Shown one piece after another: positions 21,968 to 32,310 of a stretch of 60,000 bases of DNA. The notes under the pieces are model-generated. The model did not search any database. It was not told the origin of the DNA and was given only the letters and a program-made list of their open reading frames with translations. Each line of letters opens with the position of its first letter. Position 1 is the first letter of the stretch. The DNA lies in the NCBI GenBank assembly GCA_030704615.1, contig CM060732.1, positions 52,187,053 through 52,247,052 on the forward strand, read 5' to 3'. Origin of the DNA: Takakia lepidozioides (Eukaryota > Streptophyta > Takakiopsida > Takakiales > Takakiaceae). Both the position numbers and the translations under genes were made by a program.

Positions 21968-22636
21968 CGGCCAATGTGAGTCTTGTTGGACTCGGGAGCT
22001 CAGCCATTGATGCTGGATAGAGCTGCTATTGCAAGCTTGGGCCTTACGCAGGCGGATATGGAGCCGTGCCCTTTCCAGATACAAACATCTCTGGGAGGAT
22101 CAGAGCAGGCTCGGGGCATGACACGGCGTGACTTGACTATCAGACTAAAGCCGGATCATCCTACATATGGCTCAGTGATGAGAGCCAATGCCATTGTGAC
22201 AGACGCGGTCTCGTATGATGTCCTTATTGGTGGGGCAGTATTGTACCAGCTCCCTATGACATTCATAGGAGGACTTGCGGTTGCCCAACGAGGCAAGATG
22301 GCGACACTGGCAGCATTCATAGCTGTTGTGACTTGGCCTGGAGAGTTGTTGGATGACAATACTCATTTAGAGGATGTGTCACCTCCGGGAGAGCACGATG
22401 ACATGTATAGTATGGCAGAGTTGCCTGCCATGGTTGCTCACATTCCATTGTGGGGTTCGAGCAAGGATTTGCAGCGGGTTGCTGATTGGCGGGTGCAACA
22501 AGCCTGGCTAGAGGCTTTTGTACCGTCAGGAGAGGAGGACACTGTGGGGATTGCACCAGGACCACCTCAGTTGTCACCATTGGACACCACACCGATCGTG
22601 TGGCAGTGTCCGGATGAAGGCATTTGCCTTCTGGAC
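21968..22636 (+). pseudogene. Retroviral-type aspartic protease of the retroelement
   Basis: VLLDSGAQPLML has the D(S/T)GA active-site motif, followed by a conserved SLGG...ARGMTRRDLTIRLKPDHPTYGS block and SYDVLIGGAVLY, the YDVLIG strand common in Ty3-type proteases. A TGA at 21977-21979 separates it from the Gag/linker frame. The frame then runs straight into the methyltransferase with only a stop codon between (TAG 22637-22639), so protease and methyltransferase were once one polyprotein. Confidence 0.7.
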
Positions 22637-22639
22637 TAG

Positions 22640-23746
22640 TTTGGCGGGATCAGCACCGGGTTGGCTGCTGTTCTATAGGGAGGTGTACGAGTTCGGCGTT
22701 ACCTATATGTAGAGAGGGATGAGACTGCATGACGTGTCTCACTCCGTCATGTTGCTCAGTTGGTGCAACAGTACCCTGAGTTGTTGCCGGTGTTTGCAGT
22801 TCGTGGATATCAGCAGGCCTTGCCAGCAGACATTTCGTCGCTGGGGGCGCAGGATTTGGAGCAGGTTGGCTCCATTGATTTGGTAGTGGCAGGTTGGTCC
22901 TGCCAAAGGCATTCATCAGCCGGGCATGGCAATGGATTGCGAGACTCGAGGTCGGGTCTGTTTTGGGAGATGGTGCGGGTTTTGCGTCACTTACAGCTTC
23001 ATCAAACTGTATCTCCAACATACATCTTGGAGAATGTGCCACTGATGGGCGATTCTCGGGCTAGGGTGATGGCCAGTGTGCATCAAGTCCGGTCGTGGCT
23101 TGGGTCAGCAGTATTGCTGGATGCAGCTGCAGTGGGGTCACGGGCTCATCGTCCACGGTTATGGTGGACTAACTTGATGCCACCCGCACTGTTCAAGTGT
23201 GCATTTGATGGGGTGCAGCGGCCAGCATACCTTACAGTGGATAACATTTTGGACACAAGGAGGCAGTCTCAACGTGTGAGACACGATGACCGTTCGCCTT
23301 TGGCAGTGGTCAACAAGGTGGGTCAACCACAAGCAACACTACCTACACTACTCAGCTTCCCAGGATCACACGCTTTCCGGGATAGTATACCTGGCCTCCT
23401 GTGGGATGCTCAGTTACAGCAGTTAGTGGAGCCTAATGCCGACGAGCGAGAGCGGGCTATGGGTTTTTCCATTGGGACCACAGCGGTGCCTTCTTTTTCT
23501 GAGGCATCACGTCGTCAGGTGTTGGGGCAAGCGATGGATCTCAATTGCTTGACCTCGATTATCAGCTTGGCTATGGCTGAGCAATGTAGAGTGCGGAGTG
23601 CACTTCCTTTGACGGTCTCTCTGCCTACCGAGACGGTACAAGCAGTGAGTGGGGGCGAGCTGGTGAGGACCACGGGGTGTAGACATCCATGGCCACGTGG
23701 GAGGTGCACAAGGTTCAGAGGGAGTTGGCAGCCAAGGCGGCTGTGA
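22640..23746 (+). pseudogene. Retroelement-borne cytosine-C5 DNA methyltransferase
   Basis: C5-methyltransferase motifs occur in the usual order. Motif I is FGGISTGLAAVL (22640-22675), followed by VRRYLYVERDETA (motif II). Motif IV reads VVAGWSCQRHS, with the catalytic Cys kept and the usual PCQ changed to SCQ. Motif VI is ENVPLMGDSR, and motif VIII-like is HRPRLWW. A motif IX/X region is ERERAMGFSIGTTA...SRRQVLGQAMDLN. This order differs from the permuted plant DRM enzymes and is DNMT3/Dcm-like. In-frame stops at 22676-22678 and 22730-22732 interrupt motifs I-II, so this copy is dead. No reverse transcriptase or integrase follows before the element breaks off near 23.89 kb. DNMT capture by retrotransposons is reported for other eukaryotes, including a charophyte alga. 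Confidence 0.8.
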
Positions 23747-23892
23747 TGGATGAGGTTGGGGATTCTTCTCGGGTCGAGGAGGTCCTCAATGATGAGATGA
23801 TGGGGCAGGATGAAGCATTGTCATTGACTGAGCAGGCAGGGAGTACTGCTCATGAGGGAGGTTTACTATTTCATGAGCCCATGAGCTCATGA

Positions 23893-24873
23893 GCCCATGA
23901 GCGTGCATCCACGGAATTAGAAATTATCTGCCGTTATTGACGGTAATAGGGCATATATCCATGGTAATAGGCATTGTTTCTGAACCCCGGGGACGTGGCT
24001 AGGACTATTGCGGCGCCGTTATTCACATTTAGGGTTTGGAAAAAGAATTAAAAATGGCAGGAGATGGGTTAATCACGGTGCCGTAATACCAGCTTCGTGC
24101 TTCTCGAAAAATTTCTTGGTAGTGATGACTTGAGACCAGCCTATTGCTGCGACGTTTTTTTTGTTTGTGGTCACCCAAAATTATAAAGTAAAGTCTGACA
24201 TTGGCTTATTGCAACACTATTATATCATTTGTAAAGGTCTTGTTGTTCCCAACACCTTATACTAGCCTATTGTTGTGTCATTTTTCTGTCAAAGATAAGA
24301 GGTCCCATCACATAATATAGTTGAATTGGCTTTTTTTAAAGACTAAATAAATCCCACACTGACTGAAGAGAGGTTAGGAAATTGCCATTCACTCTCCACC
24401 TAAGCTTGCAAAGTGTCATCCTCATCGCCGTCACTTTCAGACGCGGACAGAGCGATAAACTTGAGTACTTTGGCCTTGACAATTCATGTATTGGGCCTCC
24501 CTCAATTGTATTCTCTCATTTCTTGCAGCTAGTAATTGCTCTACCCGATTAGGCCTCTCTGCCCTCCTAATGGATCTCTAGCAGCCGTGTTTGCATACAA
24601 TGGGAGAAGAAATAAGAACGGGAGGAGGAGACCGAAGTTGAGGAGGCTCAAGTACAAGAGAAGCCGCTTCCCCCAATGCATGTATTTGAGTGAGTTGCAC
24701 CATTGTAAGTGTGTTGGGTTCAATTATAGTGACATCCATGTTTGACCATTATAAACCCTAAATGTTTGTTGACATATGACAATATTTACATACTACCATG
24801 TTACAGCCTTGCAGACTCGTCCAATGAGGAGATGGTTGATGAAACAAAAACTGAAATATAATTTGCCAGAAGG
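23893..24873. other. No gene seen; short palindromes
   Basis: The left edge has repeated CATGAG units including the 12-bp palindrome CATGAGCTCATG (about 23882-23893). Further on, several short GGTAATAGG / GCGCCGTTATT-type motifs suggest a decayed MITE. Nothing coding is recognisable. Confidence 0.35.
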
Positions 24874-25386
24874 TCATTTCTTGCAGTCCTCATCGTCCTC
24901 ATGCTCCTCCTCTGCTGGCAACTGCTGCAGGCCCGCTACATGGGAGTCGTAGAAGGCTGTTTTTCCTTCAAATGCAAAGACATGCCGACTAGACTCGCGC
25001 CCGACTCAGTACATTGAAGCACCTATCCATGAGTCTAGTGATCAAGAACAAATATGTCAATGGCAATCGTGAGTAGCCATAGTAAATCCATGAATATCTA
25101 TATAGGACAATGGACTCTAATAACGATACCGCAATTACAAGAATCTCCTACTTGTGTTAGCTGCAATGTCCAACACCCTGCCTTCTATGCTTGAACATGT
25201 TTCCATCAGCATTTGAATGAAAGTGGGACTTCTTGTCTTCCCATGCCTCCAAGCCGTCCCCCCCATGTCCCATGGAATATTGCGTGGTAAGACATGGTTG
25301 AAGAGAATGTCATACTCTATAGGGTCCACTGTGGAATCAACCATACAACCGTCTCCCCAGAATTCAATCATAGTGACAATGATCAC
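24874..25386 (-). pseudogene. Second amino-methyltransferase-like fragment (motifs I and II)
   Basis: Exon 25386-25145 encodes RSPTFIQMLMETC and RVLDIAANT (motif I), matching RSPAFIQSIVECC and RVLDLSMGT of the gene at 6.85-14.6 kb. It ends in ACA-A then GT, the same splice position and phase as the other locus. A later exon, ending at TGA 24874, encodes SRHVFAFEGKTAFYDS, the counterpart of VRHLFGIEGDAEIYKN (motif II), then a short acidic tail. The N-terminal half with motif IV is absent. The motif I glycine (GT in the first copy) is N-T here, so cofactor binding may be lost. It lies directly downstream of the hAT pseudogene on the same strand. Confidence 0.55.
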
Positions 25387-25454
25387 ACTGATATTACTTC
25401 ACTACAGTAATATAAACATGTCCACTAAAATGTGCTGATGCATGCTTACAGCTG

Positions 25455-27253
25455 TTTTGCTTCAATTCCTTCTACTACTTCGACGGCGGGACGAAGAAGA
25501 TCCTAATCCTAATGCTCCTATGGGTTAAAAATCCGGGTCACCCTCGACTTCACCACCGTTGCCATGATCAGTGCTGGAATCGTCCTCCCTATCCGACCTC
25601 ATATGTCCAGGCTTTTGAATCTGCAAGTGACCTCGAACCACATTTAGTTCTCCCTGAGGTCGACTCCCACTCCGGTCTTCAATACCATCCATGGTATCTG
25701 GCCTGTTTGTGGGCCGATCGTCTACAAAAGGTTGGATTGTTCTCTGTCGTTTATGGACTTGGGACGCAATCGAAGGTGGTCTCGAAGGAGGTACCGGAGG
25801 GGGGCCTATCCGAGATGGACCGACATTAGATGGTCCGGCATGTGAGGAACCACGGGTCTGCTGCGTAATACATCGGTTAAGGTGGAATTGTAGTGGCAGG
25901 TTGTCATCATCCGAGGCTTCAACTTCCGCCCGGTTCAATGCAGCAGAATGATGCGTGCGTGTGAAAAACAGATCATCCCTGTTGCTCCTTTATTCTCGTT
26001 GTGTTGATGGGGAGTTGGATCGGTTTTGGCATTGTGGTGGAGCTGGTCGTATCGGTGAGGCATGATCCCATCCCGTCGACTGTACAATGGGTTCAATACC
26101 ATCGTTTGTATGAACATGGTTGCGTACGTCGATCGGTCCTGGCAGTACATCACCCCTAAGCTCTATTGGGGCACTACCGATGGCTTCAGCGTGTGGTGGG
26201 GGGCGAGGGTCGACCCCAACTTCATTTTGAGAACCATGTTCTGGGGATGACACAATTGCAGCTTCACCTTCATCTACGATACGCACTTCTTCAATAAGGT
26301 CATCAAAGGTCGGCTGGATATAAACATCATCCTCTGTGAATGTAAACGGGTCATACGCATTTTCAGGAGCATCATCGGATCCATCTTCACTATCGGAGGC
26401 AGATGATTCCCTTGAGATGATTCTACCTGAGGCTCAGTATTGTCACTCATCGAATCAGCCTCAGAAGCAGAGTCTTCGGAATGCAAATTCCTCTTATACC
26501 ATGCTGCAGCATCATCCGCTGCCCTCTCACGTAGCAGTCGGCAATTGGTATACACATACATCAATTTGTCAGCCCTCGCGGGATTGAACCTGTTGCAAAT
26601 CTTGTTGTGAACAAGTGAGTAACTGCTCCAATTGCGTTCGCAAGATGAGGCAGAGCACACTTGAGCAAGAATACCCTTCGCATTGGGAGCCAATGTTCTT
26701 GCTCCAGCTCCAATCAGATGCCACCATTCATGTGGCAACATATTGAGCTCATGGCGTCTTCTAGCAATCCCATGCGGAGATTATGATAAGTCGAAGGCAC
26801 GTACGTGGATCTGGACTCCGACGTTGCTCTAACGGCAGAAACAAATGCCGGAAGCCTTATCACATAAAATGGTATGTTGGCCTCGAAGAAAAACTGCGCC
26901 CATTTTTTATCCAACTGTCTTTTCGTAGACACGTTAAGACCTTCCTGCATGGATTGCTGCCATAATCCTCTACTCCGTTGTGTAGGGGTACAAAGAGGTG
27001 TTGAAGCAGGTGTTGCTCCGGCATAACCCACTTGTCCAAGGACACCCGAAGCCTCACAAGAGTCGTCCTGGGTATTAATCGAGGCATCCTGACGGAAAAA
27101 TGAAGTGTTCTGCTCAGATGTCATGTCCAGATCCAAAGACATTGGAATATTTCCTCCACACTGGGCAAAGTGGCTTTTTACCCGCATAGATGCTTTAGGG
27201 CATAAACCCACCCCGGCGTTCCTCACACCTTTATAGCCGAGGTGAGTGAGCAA
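25455..27253 (-). pseudogene. hAT transposase, internally deleted
   Basis: The N-terminal half (27253 to about 26730) has a remnant of the BED-type region and the segment KKWAQFFFEANIPFYVIRLP...YVPSTYHNLRMGLLEDA, the start of the hAT core (DUF659). It jumps, with a frame change near 26735, straight into the C-terminal dimerisation domain: WWHLIGAGARTLAPNAKGIL, SSCERNWSSYSLVHNK and DKLMYVYTNCRLL. Most of the catalytic core is therefore missing. An acidic tail and Ser/Arg-rich end follow down to about 25455. Confidence 0.75.
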
Positions 27254-27544
27254 CCGATCCTTACGATAAGAAAGCTTTAACGAATCCCGAACATTGTCAG
27301 TGCCACTGGTAGTGTTGATTGCAACCTATGCCTCCTCTTGGGCTACACTCTCGTTCAATGGAAGAGAATATCCAAAGCAACCTCAAGTATTTGCGCCAAA
27401 AGAAGTGAGGAGCTTGGTGACCCTCATCCCTTATATATGATCCAAGAGATATGAAAGTGAAATGAAAGTGAAATGAATAAATGACGAACCAATAGCGCCC
27501 ACCCAAAAAAGGCCGTACAACCATATTTGTTGTAATTTTGAAAT
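27254..27544. other. No gene seen; AT-rich spacer upstream of hAT remnant
   Basis: This contains a GTGAAATGAAAGTGAAATGAA repeat and no recognisable coding content. It would hold the 5' end of the hAT element. Confidence 0.3.
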
Positions 27545-28470
27545 TAAACGACCGCTAATACTACGGTCGCTATTTTTATGAAAAACAAGCGACCGCCACT
27601 ACTGCGGTCGTTTTTATTTCCTTTCATTTTGTGTAATATTGCGTTCACTTCTATTTTGTATATTTTTAAATTTAAGCGACCGCCCGTATGGTGGTCGCTA
27701 TTGTTTTTTATTTCAAAATATAATGCGACTGTCGGTATGGCGGTCGCTTCATTTGTTAATATATTTAAAATAAAGTGACCGCCAATATGGTGGTCGCTTT
27801 TATTTTTAATATTTAAAAAAAAACACGACCGCCAGTAAGGCGGTCGCTTTTAATCTTTATATTTTCAGGTTTAAGCGACCTCCAGGCTGGCGGTCGCTTA
27901 AACTTAATATATATTTTAAAATTGACGCGACCGCCGGTTTGGTGGTCGCAAATATTGTATTGTTTTAAAACAAGCGACGACCAGTGTGGCGGTCGCTTTT
28001 ATTTTCATATGTCGCTTGTTTTTTTAATATAATTTTAAATTTACCGACCGCCATATGGCGGTCGTTTGTTTTTCTATATATTTTTTAAATTAAGCGACCG
28101 CCCAGTGGCGGTCGCTGTTTTTTTTATATTTTTGAAATTATCCGACCGCCATATGGCGGTCGCTTGTTCTGTACATATTTACAAAATTGTGCGACCGCCA
28201 ATACGGTAGTCGCTTGTTTTCTTTTTTAATTTAGGCGACCGCCAATGCGACTGCCAATCTTGTTTTTTTTTAAAAATAAATTGAAATGACTGCCAAGATA
28301 GCGCTCGCTATTTGTTTTTTTAATTCGAAAAATAAAGCGACCGCCAGTGCGACCGCCAATCTTGCTTTAAAAAAATAAAAATTGAAGCGACCGCCAATAC
28401 GGCGGTCGCTATTTTTTTTTAATTTCGAAAAACAAAGCGACCGCCATAATTAGCGGTCGCGTTCATTTTG
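27545..28470. repeat. Array of about 18 GCGACCGCC...GGCGGTCGC palindromes
   Basis: Every 45-60 bp a short inverted repeat GCGACCGCC-(3-8 bases)-GGCGGTCGC appears, separated by AT-rich spacers of A/T runs. Starts lie near 27546, 27587, 27676, 27723, 27774, 27824, 27874, 27927, 27974, 28042, 28094, 28141, 28189, 28233, 28285, 28336, 28385 and 28434. Loops differ (CATATG, AATACG, AGTAAG), whereas arms are conserved, with some compensatory pairs. The array lies between the hAT and PIF-like remnants. Confidence 0.85.
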
Positions 28471-28599
28471 TTAATTTTCAAAATGTATTTGTCACCGCCA
28501 CCGTGTCGGCGACGTGACTGCTTAAGTGGCAGTATTTTACCCGCTACTATTTTTACCAAAATATTCCTCGAACCTGACGTGACGGAGGTCTCGTCAGCG

Positions 28600-29518
28600 T
28601 TAGGTCTGACGTGACCTGATGACGTCAGGATGATCCATCTGCTTTTCTGTAGCCGGGAAAACGTAATCAATGCAAAGAAAAAGTCGAGTCTGAGCCGGAG
28701 AGCTACTTTCGTACCGTTTCTCCTTAATTCCAAGGAGATAGATGCCTTGAATGATGAGGTATTTATCACATCCTGCACCAGATCTTACATAAGACACAAG
28801 ATTTGTGGATGATGGCTGGGTGGAGAAGAACACAAAGACATTGCACAACCTATTGTGCTTCTGAAATGCATCCATGATAGAGGTATAGTCCACTTCGGAA
28901 AACTCCACATCGTCTTTGTCGCCGATTGTATTTACAAACACCATCGAAATGTTCTTAAATATCTTTTTGTTTACAAAACCAAGCCGATGACTTGCATCCG
29001 AGAATTTTCTCTTTGCTCCAAGCATTTGGTATTTGGACTTAAATGCCCGGTTCAGATCATCGGCAGCGCTCCTCAATTGACTTTTTCCAAGACAAAACAA
29101 AGTTCTTGAACGATTCAGGGATTTTCATGTTTTCCACATTTCTCTTTGCCTTAGCGACAAAATATGGCTCTCCAAAAGTGGACTTCATTGACTCAAAAAC
29201 CGTTTTGTTGATCTTGAGTTTTTTCTTCACAGCACCCCATTCCTCTTTCGTATACGGCTCATGATTCATCTTTGATCTTTCTGTTCCACCGAGAACCACC
29301 ATAATATCGTCTACAACAAACCTCTGCATCTTCATGTAATCTTTGTAATCGTTCATGCTCTGAACAGGTTTTTTTTTGCCCTTCTTGTGTCTCATACATA
29401 TCCTCAAATCCAAAACCTTTTCTGCCACCTTCCTGACTTGTCTCTGGTTAAGGCCTTCCAGCTTTTGAATTGCAGCTTTCCTAAGTTGTACTTGGTCAGT
29501 TCCTGCCCTTTTGGCCAT
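28600..29518 (-). pseudogene. Unrecognised transposon-associated ORF, frame-shifted
   Basis: Two minus-strand frames join with overlap: 29518-29057 (Lys-rich, with RFVVDDIMVVLGGTE and FGEPYFVAKAK) and 29100-28600 (LNRAFKSKYQMLGAKRKFSD...VFVFFSTQPSSTNLVSYVRSGAG). The protein family is not recognised. Its C-terminal segment VFVFFSTQPSSTNL faintly resembles VLVCFAKTHSPPSNL in the exon near 8.9 kb of the methyltransferase-like gene, and both are followed by a short hydrophobic region. This could mean a third member of that family, truncated before motif IV. The start overlaps the PIF-like fragment in another frame, so this is a chimeric junction. Confidence 0.35.
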
Positions 29519-30078
29519 CGTATCTGGTTGCAGAATACAACATTGACAGCATTAACAAATTCTCGCAGGACCATATGCACGCTGGATTTGCCTATAGCGA
29601 ACATTTCGCTACACTGCAAATAATCAGCTCCATGTGCCAGTTATAGAGCGAGCATGCTACTCGAAGGCCCACGGGTATAACACAACGGTATTTGGTATTT
29701 TCCTTTTCTATCAATGGTTTCAATCTGTCTGTGATTTGAAGAACCACTTCCCTTGTGACTCTGAAATGCTCGATCCAGCGCTTATTGTCATACTGAGTCA
29801 TGAGGAATCCAGAATACCAAGTAGTACTGCGAGCCTTGACCCAGTCTCAAAAGCAATTGATACACACAAGATAATCGATGGTGATGCAAAATCAAAGAAT
29901 TCTTCATAGTTTCAATGATCAACCTGCTCTCTGTATCAATCTGCTCCGCGCTCTCAAATTGGAGCATCTCATTAATAGAATCGTTTTCAAGTTGGTGACA
30001 CATTAAAAGCTCATTCTGTGCTTGTAGAATGACATATAGAAATTGTGCCATAATGACTGCCTTCAAAGGCCTCCTCAT
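29500..30078 (-). pseudogene. PIF/Harbinger-like transposase N-terminal fragment
   Basis: The minus-strand frames encode HFRVTREVVLQITDRLKPLI...YRCVIPVGLRVACSLYNW, then MFAIGKSSVHMVLREF and FCNQIRWPKGQEL. This is the N-terminal region of DDE_4-type (HARBI1-like) transposases, with the GIGxSTV-like and WPxG motifs. One in-frame stop occurs near 29620. The catalytic DDE part is missing. Confidence 0.65.
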
Positions 30079-30680
30079 GTTTAGGTTGCAATGGAAAGAA
30101 TAGAAGCAGGCTGCTCTCTAGATACCTAACCTGCGAGGTGCAATCTTGTCACTGGACCGGTCAGTGAAGTGTGGAGGTTGATTCAGGAGGCTCAGGTGGA
30201 GAGAATGAAAGAAAGAATCGAAAAAAGACAGTGAACAAGTCTAAATGCTGCTATTGAAGAACTCTGAACAAGAACACAGAACAAGAATCCATAACAAGCG
30301 AAACACAAAACAAAAACAAGCAAAACATGAACACAACCGCGATCGACGACGTATTATCACTCCCCGTTCTTGAACAGAGGTAGCAGACCTTGGTGTTACC
30401 TTATGATACTCTAACTACTTACCTGCAGGTCTGAACGAGTTGCCTGGTCTGTAGGTAGCGGTCACCGATAGGTAGTGGAAAATACCGGGGACAAATGCAT
30501 ATAGTTAAAATAGGTTATCGCAGACAGTTAACTAACCCTAGGTGTGAACGTACCTTTAGACTCCAACTATTTGTGTGGAAAGTGTGAGAGAATAGTGCAG
30601 CTGCTGCATCCACAGTAGAGTGAGGAGAGCAGGGGAAGAGGAAGATTGAGGGAGAGGGTGTGTGGTTGGCAAACACAGAG
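30079..30680. promoter_or_regulatory. Upstream region of TATC
   Basis: No coding content is recognisable. It presumably contains the TATC promoter and 5' leader; GA-rich tracts lie at about 30190-30240 and 30600-30660. Confidence 0.4.
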
Positions 30681-32310
30681 ATGGCAGGAGCATACACTTG
30701 TATTTGTAATCATCTGCCGAGCACGCCTTCAGTGTCTCCTTTCCATTCCGGTAGACCTAAGGGCAGGCATGGTGTGAAATTGTCTGCAGCTTCTTCGGAC
30801 AACTGGGGAGTTGTTAAGCGCTGTGGCCGAATTGTGGAACGTATTTTCGAAGAAAGAGATGGGTTTTGGTGCCTTGCAGAAAGAGATGAAGTGAGGGTTG
30901 TGAAGTGTCGGGCGGACAGTGATGATGGCAGCTCAGGGAGAGGCGCAGGATCTGCCCTTGAAGACCCACCTGGTAGGTTCTCTGTCTAGGGTAATTTCCT
31001 ATGCAGGATCTATCGTCAGAAGAATATATTCTGTCTCTCTTTGAGGGAGGCTTTACTCGTTACCTGTTCATTGATGTCAGGGAACGATTTACAGTTGGAA
31101 GATCCAGAAAAAGACAGGGTTTTGGAGTTGCCAGAGAATGGGCTATCATCATGGCTCTACCCGCCTGCAGAGGAGCTTCCTGACGAGAAAGAGATGACGA
31201 TATTCGACCATTTGGAAGAACTACGGCAACGGATCCTGGTCTCGGTGGTGGCAGTGGGGGTGGCCATTTTGGGCTGTTTTGTGTTTGCTAAAGACCTCAT
31301 TGTGTTGCTGGAAGCTCCGGTCTATTCACTTGGTGTACGGTTCCTCGCTCTCTCACCTGGGGAATATTTTTTCACTACACTGAAGGTATGCAGCAGTTTT
31401 CCTCATTGGTTTGATACACCTTAGAGCATTGACGGCCCTTCTCTTGGTATAGGTGAGCTGATTAGTGGAGGTTTGTATTGCATACACACAGGTTTCAGGT
31501 TACTGCGGGCTACTGGTGGGAAGCCCAATTATTATATATGAAATTATAGCGTTCGTTATACCTGGTTTAACGCGGAGTGAGCGACGCTTTCTGGCGCCTA
31601 TTGTTCTGGGGTCCTCAGTCCTCTTCTACACGGGCCTTGGATTCTCTTATGCAGTCCTGACACCAGCAGCTCTCAACTTTTTTGTCTCGTATGCTGAAGG
31701 AGTTGTTGAATCGCTTTGGTCAATTGACCAGTACTTCGAGTTTGTGCTGGTGCTCATGTTCAGTACTGGTCTAGCTTTTCAGGTCAGCCATTCCTACCGC
31801 CCAACCAGTCTATTACATAATTGAAAGTTTAACTGGTTACCGTGTGTGGTTGTTTGCCTGCGACTCTGCGCGGGTGCGCCGCCCGGCTCGCCTGGCAGCT
31901 TACCCTGCAGAGTCGCCAGCGGCCTGCCCATTCCCTAATACGTAGTGGTTCCCAGCATAGGGTATCTGCATTCATAGAGGATCCTGGCATTAGGCTTGTT
32001 TAATTTCCATAAGGCTTGAGAAAGAACATGAAGACCTTGATGGCATGGCTGACTTGGGGTCTGTTGGCTGCTTGACTGACAGGTGCCAGTGATCCAGTTG
32101 CTGCTGGGGCAAACCAAGCTGGTTACCGGTGATCAAATGCTCTCTGTGTGGAGATATGTAGTGGTAGGGGCTGTCATTGCAGCAGCCATTCTGACCCCCT
32201 CAACTGATCCCTTAACTCAAGTCCTCTTGGCAGGCCCACTAATTGGCCTGTATATGGGTGGAGCTGTGCTTGTTAAATTTTTGGATAATGAGTCTCAATT
32301 ACAAGGATGA
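30681..32310 (+). CDS. TATC: Sec-independent translocase subunit TatC, plastid-targeted
   Basis: Four exons join in frame: 30681-30972, 31081-31385, 31492-31782 and 32083-32310, giving 371 residues. All introns are GT-AG. The protein is the multispanning receptor subunit of the thylakoid delta-pH/Tat pathway, which with Hcf106 and Tha4 exports folded proteins into the thylakoid lumen. The first ~135 residues, rich in Ser/Thr/Arg at the start, fit a chloroplast transit peptide plus stromal extension. The TatC hallmark [12 protein letters not shown] precedes the first membrane span, followed by [31 protein letters not shown] and the highly conserved [21 protein letters not shown]. Six membrane segments can be traced. 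The start was chosen as the first ATG (GAGATGGCAG) with phase-compatible splicing. It looks intact. Confidence 0.95.

Larger units (their letters stand above)
20442..23892 (+). mobile_element. Truncated LTR-type retroelement: gag, protease, C5-methyltransferase
   Basis: One continuous element remnant, in order: Gag with zinc knuckles, repeat-rich linker, DSGA protease, C5-methyltransferase and a short acidic tail (23689-23892). Both ends are missing: there is no LTR on either side and no RT, RNase H or integrase. The gene order and the YDVLIG protease suggest a Ty3-like rather than Copia-like origin, but without an RT this is inference. Confidence 0.7.

Noticed and set aside
22640-23746. Host DRM-type methyltransferase
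   Set aside because: DRM proteins have the motif order rearranged (VI-X before I-V); here motif I precedes IV, VI and IX-X, and the gene is joined to gag-protease.
27545-28470. CRISPR-like regular array
   Set aside because: The repeats are self-complementary, vary in length and spacing, and the spacers are AT-rich runs rather than unique sequences; this is a eukaryotic nuclear context.
30681-32310. Organellar or bacterial insertion carrying TatC
   Set aside because: Four phase-consistent spliceosomal introns and a transit-peptide-like leader show an ordinary nuclear gene for a plastid protein.
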